Made by a program: the position numbers and the translations under genes. From the NCBI GenBank assembly GCA_003510325.1, contig DONB01000120.1, forward strand, positions 1-5,954: DNA of 5,954 bases. Reading direction: 5' to 3'. Positions within the stretch are counted from its first letter, which is position 1. The number at the start of each line of letters is the position of its first letter. Source of the DNA: Thiobacillus sp. (GTDB lineage Bacteria; Pseudomonadota; Gammaproteobacteria; Burkholderiales; Thiobacillaceae). The notes beneath the pieces were generated by a model. It was not told the DNA's origin. It did not search any database and saw only the letters and a list, made by a program, of their open reading frames with translations. Shown piece after piece: positions 1-4,697 of the stretch.

Positions 1-522
1 AAACTCCGCATACACCGGGAAGCCGAACATGCACAGCACCCGATCCAGCGTGCCCGGCAGCACCGGCAGCTTGGCGTTGGTGCCCACCACCCAGTTGGGG
101 CGTCTGTCCTGCTTCGCGGCCGACAACACCGCCCATTTTGAAATATCCAGCCCCAGCAGCGCCAGCGTCTGTTCCTCCCCCGCCGCTGCGGCCAGCTGGC
201 GCAGGTAGTAGCCCTCGCCACATCCGGCATCGAGACAGCTGATGCTCGCGTCAACAGGCAGGCCGGCCAAAACCACCCGGCTCACCGCAGCGGCAATCGG
301 CTGGTAGAAGCCCGCCGTCAGAAACCGCCGCCGCGCCGCGACCATCTCCTTGCTGTCGCCCGGGTCGCGCGAGCGCTTGTGCTGCACCGGCAGCAGGTTG
401 GTGTAGCCCTGGCTGGCGATGTCGAAACTGTGGCCGGATGCGCAGGTCCAGGCGGAACCGGTGCAATGCAGGGACGTGCCGTCCAGCGGGCAGGCGAGCG
501 CCTGGAATGGGGTGATGCGCAT
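1..522 (-). CDS. rlmA: RlmA-type 23S rRNA (guanine-N1)-methyltransferase, C-terminus missing
   Basis: This is the N-terminal 174 residues of a SAM-dependent methyltransferase that, in E. coli, N1-methylates G745 in helix 35 of 23S rRNA. The reading frame is open to the left window edge; E. coli RlmA has about 269 residues, so roughly the last third is missing. An N-terminal zinc-finger-like segment spans about residues 11-34 (CPLDG, then C27-x3-H31). It is followed by the family signature NLLPVQHKRSRDPGDS (residues 42-57) and the SAM-binding motif I, DAGCGEGYY (98-106). The second zinc ligand of the E. coli finger (CPLC) is replaced by Asp14 here; Cys20 might substitute. The start is fixed closely by an in-frame TAG two codons upstream, and AGGG lies about 9 bases before the ATG. 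The family assignment is from recognised motifs; target-site specificity is inferred. Confidence 0.88.
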   Translation of the reverse strand, partial: MRITPFQALACPLDGTSLHCTGSAWTCASGHSFDIASQGYTNLLPVQHKRSRDPGDSKEMVAARRRFLTAGFYQPIAAAVSRVVLAGLPVDASISCLDAGCGEGYYLRQLAAAAGEEQTLALLGLDISKWAVLSAAKQDRRPNWVVGTNAKLPVLPGTLDRVLCMFGFPVYAEF

Positions 523-648
523 TGACTATTGCCCTGACAGCCCAAGGTGCAAGCAGAAGTGATGGCGCGACAGCTTAGCGTGAAAAACCCGGTCTATTTT
601 CTGTTGTCCTCGCAAATGTTTCCCTGGCGTTCCGCATCATGGACAAAC

Positions 649-675
649 AACAAGCGGGGCGATGCCCCGCTTGTT
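649..675 (-). terminator. Hairpin terminator of PEP-CTERM gene A
   Basis: A perfect 12-bp inverted repeat (AACAAGCGGGGC at 649-660, GCCCCGCTTGTT at 664-675) has a 3-base loop. It begins about 20 bases after the stop codon of the minus-strand PEP-CTERM gene. On the minus strand the stem ends in TTGTT followed by TGTCC, so the U-tract is short and broken. The strong GC stem and its position favour a terminator or a 3'-protecting hairpin. Confidence 0.65.
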
Positions 676-695
676 TGCCCGTGTCGATGCGCTAG

Positions 696-1340
696 TCAGG
701 CCCTGGTTCTACGTCGTGAATACCCCAGGCCTGCAAGACCGAGTCCCAGGAGAAGAATGGTCCCAGGTTCAGGAACCGACGTGGTGGTGAAGTTTAAAGC
801 TTCGACGGCGTCGAGATCATATGCCTCGGGGTAATTAAAAACGCTCGTCGGCTGGTGGGCCGTGATCCGAAGGAAACTCCCGCTGTTTATTGCAGAACCG
901 GATATGTCTACATCGGTGATACAAGGCGCACCAGGGAAACAAAAGGAAAAATCGCCCGGAAATGTTCCAACGCTGAAAAAGTTTGTGCCGTCAGCGCTGA
1001 TATCCAGGACGAAGCCCTCTGCTGCCCCAAAAGTATCGAAAAACCTAAGGTCTGCCCCAGCCCCGTCAAAAAATGATCCGGAGCCAAAAGAGATCACGAT
1101 CTGACCAGCCGTTCCCGAGGCGCCGCCGAGAGCCAATGCGGCCCCATCCAACGTCGTTACCGCCAGCGGATCATAAACACCATTGCCCGACGCGCCTAAA
1201 TACGAACCGCCGGATTGGTCATACACGCCAAAACCAGTCCCGCCAGCGAAGCTGTTAACGGTGTCTGCATAGAAGGGTGCGGCGTTCGCCAGTGGGCTCA
1301 GCATCGCCAGAGCTGCAACCGCAAGCGTTTTCTTGAACAT
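696..1340 (-). CDS. PEP-CTERM sorting domain protein A (secreted surface protein)
   Basis: A 214-residue exported protein. It starts with a Sec signal peptide (MFKKTLAVAALAML, likely cut after ANA near residue 21). It ends in a canonical PEP-CTERM tail: VPEPGT at 189-194, a hydrophobic stretch ILLLGLGLAGLGY, then the basic end SRRRTRA. By family knowledge this tail is recognised and cleaved by an exosortase in the inner membrane, and the protein then goes to the outer surface or extracellular matrix. The mature part is Gly/Ser/Asp-rich and predicted to be beta-rich. It has a segment like DLRFFDTFGAAEGFVLDIS seen in other PEP-CTERM proteins, and a close cysteine pair (CFPGAPC) that could form a disulfide. 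The start is chosen at the ATG with AGGAG 7 bases upstream; a longer frame to 1385 lacks a ribosome site and would spoil the signal peptide. The mature domain is of unknown function. No exosortase gene is in the window. Confidence 0.9.
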   Translation of the reverse strand: MFKKTLAVAALAMLSPLANAAPFYADTVNSFAGGTGFGVYDQSGGSYLGASGNGVYDPLAVTTLDGAALALGGASGTAGQIVISFGSGSFFDGAGADLRFFDTFGAAEGFVLDISADGTNFFSVGTFPGDFSFCFPGAPCITDVDISGSAINSGSFLRITAHQPTSVFNYPEAYDLDAVEALNFTTTSVPEPGTILLLGLGLAGLGYSRRRTRA

Positions 1341-1385
1341 TATCGTTCTCCTGTGAATCAGTTGAGTTGGGGCGCGAATATCCAA

Positions 1386-1400
1386 GCAAGCACTGAGCCA
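1386..1400 (-). promoter_or_regulatory. Sigma-54 (-24/-12) promoter of PEP-CTERM gene A
   Basis: Read on the minus strand, TGGCTCAGTGCTTGC matches the sigma-54 consensus TGGCAC-N5-TTGC with one change in the -24 box (TGGCTC). The invariant GG and GC are separated by exactly 10 bases, as sigma-54 requires. Predicted transcription starts near 1374, giving a leader of about 34 bases with AGGAG before the ATG. A run of T (minus strand, 1403-1413) lies immediately upstream of the -24 box. Confidence 0.62.
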
Positions 1401-1463
1401 CTAAAAAAAACAAACGATAAGTCATGGGCTTGGCAAACATCGATCGCGAGCGTGCAGCGTTGA

Positions 1464-1480
1464 TGTAAAAAACCTCGACA
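1464..1480 (-). promoter_or_regulatory. Candidate activator-binding dyad upstream of PEP-CTERM gene A
   Basis: On the minus strand the sequence is TGTCGAGGTTTTTTACA, an imperfect dyad with TGT and ACA ends. It is centred about 98 bases upstream of the predicted start, where enhancer-binding proteins of the NtrC class usually bind. The same 17-mer pattern, with 13 of 17 bases identical, lies upstream of PEP-CTERM gene B. A second TCGA core lies exactly 35 bases further toward the promoter (1440-1443). The bound protein is not known from this window; a PrsR-like response regulator is the natural candidate. Confidence 0.5.
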
Positions 1481-1631
1481 GGGTGTTGACGCGCTGGTTT
1501 TTGTGCAGATCCGGCTGACTGCAGGGGCATGCATGAAGGCAAAGAGGATGCACGATTCTGCCAAGGAAGAAGCGTCTTCTTCGATCCATTGCCAGCCTCG
1601 CCACAACCGCGAATGAAGCTTGAGAAATAAA

Positions 1632-1718
1632 TAAGGGTCGACATCAAATTCTCGCGGCTACGCTGTTCGAAGCTGACCCTTATGGTTCTTCCCAGCCATC
1701 CTGGGTGGTAAGGGTCGA
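1632..1718. repeat. Three copies of TAAGGGTC in direct and inverted orientation
   Basis: TAAGGGTCGA occurs at 1632-1641 and again at 1709-1718. An inverted copy, GACCCTTA, lies at 1675-1682. The second and third copies flank a smaller hairpin (CCCAG, CCATC loop, CTGGG at 1691-1705), so 1675-1716 can fold as an interrupted two-part stem. The cluster ends about 75 bases before the first DUF2173 start codon. It may be an operator array for that operon or the remains of a small palindromic element. A related TGACCCTTTGG lies just after the operon, near 2870. Confidence 0.45.
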
Positions 1719-1753
1719 TGGTGTCATCAGGGGAAAAAGGGCTTATTTCTTCC

Positions 1754-1759
1754 TATACT
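1754..1759 (+). promoter_or_regulatory. Possible -10 box (TATACT) for the DUF2173 operon
   Basis: TATACT differs from the TATAAT consensus by one base and would give a leader of about 25 bases before the first start codon. No recognisable -35 hexamer lies 16-18 bases upstream (the area reads ggggaaaa). If real, the promoter probably needs an activator. No sigma-54 element with GG-N10-GC spacing was seen in this stretch. Confidence 0.2.
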
Positions 1760-1791
1760 CATTTTCCGGTCAGTCCTTTTTTGGAGGTGTC

Positions 1792-2178
1792 ATGTCAAGA
1801 ACATCTGAGTTGGTGAAATTGCCTGGCGCTGTGGCCGCCGGCCTTTTTTCCAGAAAGGGGTTCCTGGAAGAGTTCGAAGGGGCGTTGACCGAAGCCGAGG
1901 CCGGAGAAATGGCGCACCTCTGCACAGCTATTACGATGACCATGGAAATGCAGGGTCGACTATTGGGCCGCATGGCCGATCAATCGGGATGGGATAGCTT
2001 TTACGGTTGGATGACGTGGGGGCCGGAAATGTCCATCGTCACGATTCACGACAGCATGTCCATCGTGAAAGGGCGGCAAACCTCGTTCAACCAGGTGATC
2101 AAGGCCATGACAGAGTCGGCTGATGCTGAACCAATCAAACCGGGTGGAAAAGGAGAGCCAAATGCCAACATTGGATGA
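1792..2178 (+). CDS. DUF2173 / COG4831 roadblock-like protein, copy 1
   Basis: A 128-residue cytoplasmic protein without signal or membrane segment. It has the family pattern ELVKLPGAVAAGLFS near the N-terminus, then E-x-A-G-E-M-A-H-L-C, and a C-terminal half with YGWMTWGPEMSIVTIHD and TSFNQVIKAM. I recognise this as the DUF2173 family, which COG4831 labels a roadblock/LC7-like domain; the biochemical role is unknown. The start is the ATG with strong GGAGG 5 bases upstream; the longer frame from 1705 has no ribosome site. Compared with its two neighbours it carries an extra C-terminal tail of about 20 residues (AEPIKPGGKGEPNANIG). This tail exists because the reading frame runs 17 bases into the next gene, which suggests translational coupling. 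It is first in a three-gene operon. Confidence 0.85.
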   Translation: MSRTSELVKLPGAVAAGLFSRKGFLEEFEGALTEAEAGEMAHLCTAITMTMEMQGRLLGRMADQSGWDSFYGWMTWGPEMSIVTIHDSMSIVKGRQTSFNQVIKAMTESADAEPIKPGGKGEPNANIG

Positions 2179-2494
2179 ATTGATGTCTTTGCCCGGGGTA
2201 TATGGTGCGATCGAGTTTTCTTGCATGGGCGAGCTGGGGGAAATACGCGGTGATCTGAAACCTGATCTTGCGGAGCTTGTTGCGCATATGTGTGCCGCCA
2301 ACATGGCGATTTACCGTATGCAGGCCTCGGGATGGACGAAGCTGACAGGTCAGCAAGGGTTTTTGCCTGAACGCGGTTTTGCCTTCGTGACCCTGGATAA
2401 CGTGGTGATGGGAATGAACGGAAATGCGATTCTGGCGCACAGCAAGGATTTCGATTACGACGCGGCTTACCAGCGCTTCAATGCCACCGTCTGA
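2162..2494 (+). CDS. DUF2173 / COG4831 roadblock-like protein, copy 2
   Basis: A 110-residue cytoplasmic protein, and the middle copy of the triplet. It opens with LDELMSLPGVYGAIEFS, followed by GELGEIRGDL and the family hallmark AHMCAANMAIYRMQ, then a Trp/Gly-rich middle (SGWTKLTGQQGFLPERGF). Its C-terminal half diverges: the usual GxExSV...FV pattern reads TLDNVVMGMNGNAILAH, and the S-F-N motif becomes DFDYDAAYQRF. The start at 2162 has AGGAG 6 bases upstream and lies inside the end of copy 1 (17-base overlap); an in-frame ATG at 2123 would overlap further and lacks a ribosome site. The function is unknown, and the divergence suggests the copies are not interchangeable. Confidence 0.85.
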   Translation: MPTLDELMSLPGVYGAIEFSCMGELGEIRGDLKPDLAELVAHMCAANMAIYRMQASGWTKLTGQQGFLPERGFAFVTLDNVVMGMNGNAILAHSKDFDYDAAYQRFNATV

Positions 2495-2523
2495 GTTGGC
2501 GCCCGTAAAAGGAGAATTGCACC

Positions 2524-2865
2524 ATGTCAGATTCGGATTTGGATAGCCTGTCCGGGCTCAGGGGCGTCGTTGCCACGCTGCGTTTTTATGACGATGGAAC
2601 CCTTGCAGAGGCTGCAGGGCAGTTGGATCAGCTTGACATGCAACTGGCGGCCGAGTTGTGTTACGCGAATGGCCGCATCATGCACCATGGCAGCGATGTT
2701 CTCATGACCCTTTCCGGCACGGGGGGCTGGCCGCCGCGGGGCTGGATGATGATGGGGAATGAGATGTCCGTTTGCGCCGTAGCAGAAGTGGCCTGTTTTG
2801 TACGTAATCGCGAGGCGTCTTTCAACGATGTGTTTCGCAGCCTGGAAGCACTTTCCCAAAAATAA
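2524..2865 (+). CDS. DUF2173 / COG4831 roadblock-like protein, copy 3
   Basis: A 113-residue cytoplasmic protein. It aligns with the other two copies throughout: LSGLRGVVATLRFYDDGTL, then AAELCYANGRIMHH, then GGWPPRGWMMMGNEMSV and EASFNDVFRSLEAL. The central GW-P-RGW and the ASFN-V-F end look like the canonical family form, so this copy may be the least diverged in its C-terminal half. AAGGAG lies 9 bases before the ATG, and the gap from copy 2 is 29 bases, so it is almost certainly co-transcribed. No strong terminator follows, only a short GACC-CTTT-GGTC stem at about 2871. The function is unknown. Confidence 0.85.
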   Translation: MSDSDLDSLSGLRGVVATLRFYDDGTLAEAAGQLDQLDMQLAAELCYANGRIMHHGSDVLMTLSGTGGWPPRGWMMMGNEMSVCAVAEVACFVRNREASFNDVFRSLEALSQK

Positions 2866-2906
2866 GCGTGACCCTTTGGTCGCCGGGTGCATGGCTAATA
2901 ACCGAT

Positions 2907-2975
2907 TTACGTCGGAATTTGCATGGCAGCCTGCATCGCCTGCTCGTCCCCCGGGTATCTCAGCACGGCATGGAT
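2907..2975 (-). pseudogene. 3'-end remnant of a second copy of the 4731-5138 gene family
   Basis: On the minus strand 2975-2907 reads IHAVLRYPGDEQAMQAA and so on to a TAA stop. It matches the C-terminus of the intact protein at 4731-5138 (IHAVLTYPVSEQAMQAA). At the DNA level 2921-2975 and 4754-4808 agree at about 47 of 55 positions without gaps. Only about 22 codons survive. Upstream of the Ile codon the similarity stops abruptly at GACCCC, where a different repeat begins. It lies between the convergent ends of the DUF2173 operon and the acetyltransferase. The conserved frame and stop indicate a true gene fragment, not chance similarity. Confidence 0.72.
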
Positions 2976-3014
2976 GACCCCATTTATTCGAGTGCCTGGA
3001 AGGGCGTGACGCTC
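2976..3014 (+). repeat. Degenerate copy of the REP-flanking repeat
   Basis: These 39 bases align without gaps to 4688-4726, the right part and flank of the REP-like palindrome. They share GACCCC, then after 8 variable bases GAG-Y-GCCTGGAA, then TGACGC; about 28 of 39 positions agree. The unit abuts the gene-tail remnant at 2907-2975 and runs into the stop codon of the acetyltransferase. Confidence 0.5.
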
Positions 3015-3492
3015 ACAGCGCGATCTTCAGCTTGCGCCCGCCGGTAATGGCGAAACCTTCGCGCTCGTAAAACGCCAGAGTCTTGTCAAACTGGGGAAGC
3101 GGCGGGGTGGTCACTTCCAGCCGCGTCCAGCCCCGCGATTTGCCGAAAGACTTTGCCTGCGCCACGAGATCGAGTCCCACATTCCTTGAGCGGAATCCGG
3201 GACGCACGTACAGCTCGGGTATGGTTCCGAAGGTGCCTTCGGCATACAGGGCATGGCTTTCAACCATCGCAATGAAGCCGACCGCACCTTGTCGTTCGTC
3301 GCGTGCAACGAATACGAAATACGTTTCCCGGTCGAGAAAGTCCAAGAGCCGGCCTGTTGTTTCCTCGAGATCGAAATTGAATGCCTGAACACCGATGGCA
3401 TCCATGATCTCTCCCAGCAATTCGCCGGCCATTTCGGCGACCTCACGCGCATCCTCGGCGCTTGCTCTAGCAATGATGATGTTCGGCGTCAT
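3013..3492 (-). CDS. GNAT-family N-acetyltransferase
   Basis: A 159-residue single-domain enzyme of the GCN5-related acetyltransferase fold, predicted to move an acetyl group from acetyl-CoA to an unknown amine. The N-terminal strand IIIARASAEDA starts the domain, FVFVARDERQGAVGFIAMVES (about 59-79) forms the central strands, and motif A follows at ELYVRPGFRSRNVGLDL (93-109). The acetyl-CoA loop normally reads R/Q-x-x-G-x-G/A; here it is RSRNVG (101-106), with Asn in place of the first Gly. The C-terminal part (LEVTTPP, FYEREGFAI) has the usual motif B tyrosine and aromatic residues. AGGA lies 6 bases before the ATG. It is transcribed alone, divergent from PEP-CTERM gene B and convergent with the DUF2173 operon. 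The substrate cannot be told from sequence. Confidence 0.88.
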   Translation of the reverse strand: MTPNIIIARASAEDAREVAEMAGELLGEIMDAIGVQAFNFDLEETTGRLLDFLDRETYFVFVARDERQGAVGFIAMVESHALYAEGTFGTIPELYVRPGFRSRNVGLDLVAQAKSFGKSRGWTRLEVTTPPLPQFDKTLAFYEREGFAITGGRKLKIAL

Positions 3493-3630
3493 CGTAATCC
3501 TGGGTCAGGTGAACCAGCATAAAAAACAGGGAACCGCAGGGGGCAGGCACGCGCCGGGAAGGACGTGATGCGCGTCGACTCGCGTCCTGATAACGGATTT
3601 ACCCGAGCTTGCCAGACCGACTCTGCGCGA

Positions 3631-3647
3631 TGTCGAAAAATTTTACA
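3631..3647 (+). promoter_or_regulatory. Candidate activator-binding dyad upstream of PEP-CTERM gene B
   Basis: TGTCGAAAAATTTTACA is an imperfect dyad. It shares the two end blocks TGTCGA and TTTTACA, at identical spacing, with the site upstream of PEP-CTERM gene A. A weaker copy, ATTCGAAAGATTTTGCG (3666-3682, 12 of 17 matches), follows exactly 35 bases later. It is centred about 130 bases upstream of the predicted transcription start. Its offset from the -24 box differs from that in gene A by 33 bases, close to three helical turns. Confidence 0.52.
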
Positions 3648-3743
3648 AATTTGCCTGGGCGTTTTATTCGAAAGATTTTGCGGACCCTCGGGGATCAGAT
3701 CAATTGCCTGTAACAAAAGAAGTTTTTTGTTTTTTGTTTCTGT

Positions 3744-3759
3744 TGGCATGGGTTGTGCT
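3744..3759 (+). promoter_or_regulatory. Sigma-54 (-24/-12) promoter of PEP-CTERM gene B
   Basis: TGGCATGGGTTGTGCT matches TGGCACG-N4-TTGCW except for C to T in the -24 box and the first T of TTGC. The GG and GC are exactly 10 bases apart. A tract rich in T (3722-3739) lies just upstream, as it does for PEP-CTERM gene A. Predicted start is near 3770. The -12 box is weaker than that of gene A. Confidence 0.52.
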
Positions 3760-3837
3760 TTTGCTGCGTGCGGTGGTGCGGGCGGGTCTGCACCATTTAA
3801 GGTTTATTAAAAAATCACACCTAGCGGAAAGAACAAT

Positions 3838-4581
3838 ATGAAACTCAAAACTTTGGCCATGGGACTGTTCCTGGCGACTAGCGTTACTGCCGCGCATGCG
3901 ACCCTGTTCACCGGTTCCTACGGCACGCTCCTGGCGAACGAGAGTAACTGTGATGACTGCTCGACCGGTCAATACAACTTTGGTGCCGGTCATGACATCA
4001 ATTTCTTCGGCACCACGTATTCCGGCCTGTACACCGGCTCCAACGGTTATGTGACCTTTGGCGGCGGCGCAAGCAGCTTCTCTTCGATCCCGCTCAATAC
4101 CCAGGCGATCAGGCCGATGATTGCCGGTTTGTTCACCGACCTGGATTCCCGGGCCGACGCAGCATCCAATGTGTATCTGAATGACAGCACCGCCGGGCAA
4201 CTGATCATTACCTGGCTGGACATGGGTCATTTCTCCCAGAACTATGGTGTTCGGAGCACGTTCCAGCTCGTGGTGCGCTCCGATCAGTTCGCCACGCCTG
4301 CCGGCGAAGGCCAGATCGGCTTCTTCTATGACGCCATCACGGACGGCAGCATCGCTTCTGCCGGATTCGGCGACGGTTTGGCGGCGATCAACCCCGGCGA
4401 GGTGTCCTTCTACAGCGGCGCACCGGCGAGCGGGCTTTCGAACAGCGCCCCGCGCTGGTACACGATCAACGAGGGCGTCCCGACCGAAAACAACGGCGTC
4501 CCCGAACCCGCGACACTGCTTCTGCTCGGCAGCGGTCTGCTGGGCCTGGGGCTTTCGCGCAAGTTTGCGAAAAAGGGCTGA
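3838..4581 (+). CDS. PEP-CTERM sorting domain protein B with nidogen-like domain
   Basis: A 247-residue exported protein. It has a Sec signal peptide (MKLKTLAMGLFLATSVTAAH, likely cut after AHA at 21) and a PEP-CTERM tail: VPEPAT at 221-226, a hydrophobic segment to about 240, and the basic end SRKFAKKG. Between them, about residues 50-155 look like a NIDO (nidogen-like extracellular) domain: INFFGTTYSGLYTGSNGYVTFG, then IRPMIAGLFTDLDSR, then ITWLDMGHF and RSTFQLVVRSD. In animal proteins this domain is extracellular and linked to matrix adhesion; bacterial examples are mostly untested. A close cysteine pair (C38, C41) follows the signal peptide. The ribosome site is modest (GGAAAG). Export, exosortase cleavage and a matrix or floc role are inferred from the family. 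It shares promoter architecture with PEP-CTERM gene A. Confidence 0.92.
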   Translation: MKLKTLAMGLFLATSVTAAHATLFTGSYGTLLANESNCDDCSTGQYNFGAGHDINFFGTTYSGLYTGSNGYVTFGGGASSFSSIPLNTQAIRPMIAGLFTDLDSRADAASNVYLNDSTAGQLIITWLDMGHFSQNYGVRSTFQLVVRSDQFATPAGEGQIGFFYDAITDGSIASAGFGDGLAAINPGEVSFYSGAPASGLSNSAPRWYTINEGVPTENNGVPEPATLLLLGSGLLGLGLSRKFAKKG

Positions 4582-4601
4582 ATTCCGCCGATCCCTCAAA
4601 T

Positions 4602-4632
4602 CGGCATGGGGCAGGTGCAACGCCCCATGCCG
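4602..4632 (+). terminator. Hairpin after PEP-CTERM gene B
   Basis: An 11-bp perfect inverted repeat (CGGCATGGGGC, 9-base loop, GCCCCATGCCG) starts 20 bases after the stop codon. No U-tract follows, so it may be an atypical terminator or an mRNA-protecting structure. Its GGGGC/GCCCC stem and its distance from the stop codon resemble the hairpin after PEP-CTERM gene A. Confidence 0.5.
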
Positions 4633-4644
4633 TGCCGCAATCGA

Positions 4645-4697
4645 CAACGGGGTCAGGTCGTGCATCGACGTACGGGATGCACGACCTGACCCCGTTG
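4645..4697. repeat. REP-like perfect palindrome (22-bp arms)
   Basis: Arms at 4645-4666 and 4676-4697 are perfect inverted repeats of 22 bases, built around GGGGTCAGGTCGTGCATC, with a 9-base centre holding CGTACG. The GGGGTCAGGTC...TGCA pattern is one I associate with short palindromic elements scattered through betaproteobacterial genomes and mobilised by REP-associated tyrosine (Y1) transposases. That link is from memory and no transposase is in this window. The absence of a T-run argues against a simple terminator. Confidence 0.72.

Larger units (their letters stand above)
1341..1791. other. Divergent intergenic region between PEP-CTERM A and the DUF2173 operon
   Basis: This 451-base gap holds the leader and sigma-54-type promoter of PEP-CTERM gene A (1386-1400), its upstream dyad (1464-1480) and a second TCGA core (1440-1443). 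A near-perfect GAAGAAG/CTTCTTC inverted repeat with a 3-base CGT centre lies at 1566-1582. Three copies of TAAGGGTC lie at 1632-1718, nearest the plus-strand operon. I see no convincing gene: the frames open here have no ribosome sites, and the longest minus-strand one runs over the promoter and start of PEP-CTERM A. Nothing recognisable is seen in 1481-1565. Confidence 0.6.
3493..3837. other. Divergent intergenic region between the acetyltransferase and PEP-CTERM B
   Basis: This 345-base gap contains, from left, a near-palindrome centred on GTCGAC (3567-3586, 8 of 10 pairs), the dyad 3631-3647, a weaker second copy at 3666-3682, two T-runs at 3722-3739, and the sigma-54-type promoter 3744-3759. 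A leader of about 68 bases then precedes PEP-CTERM gene B. The frame open on the plus strand across 3565-3810 has no ribosome site and overlaps these elements, so I do not call it. No good sigma-70 promoter was found for the acetyltransferase. Confidence 0.6.

Noticed and set aside
547..834. Plus-strand open frame between rlmA and PEP-CTERM gene A
   Set aside because: It spans the terminator hairpin and is antisense to the PEP-CTERM tail; composition is not protein-like.
1255..1647. Minus-strand open frame upstream of PEP-CTERM gene A
   Set aside because: It has no ribosome site, overlaps the signal peptide region in another frame and covers the proposed promoter and activator site.
2135..2892. 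Minus-strand open frames antisense to the DUF2173 genes
   Set aside because: The plus-strand frames are mutually homologous and have ribosome sites; the antisense ones do not resemble any family I know.
3500..3512. GGGTCAGGT near the acetyltransferase start, resembling the core of the REP-like arm
   Set aside because: Only 9 bases match and there is no paired arm, so chance similarity is likely.
3565..3810. Plus-strand open frame ahead of PEP-CTERM gene B
   Set aside because: It lies over the dyads and the sigma-54 element, with no ribosome site.
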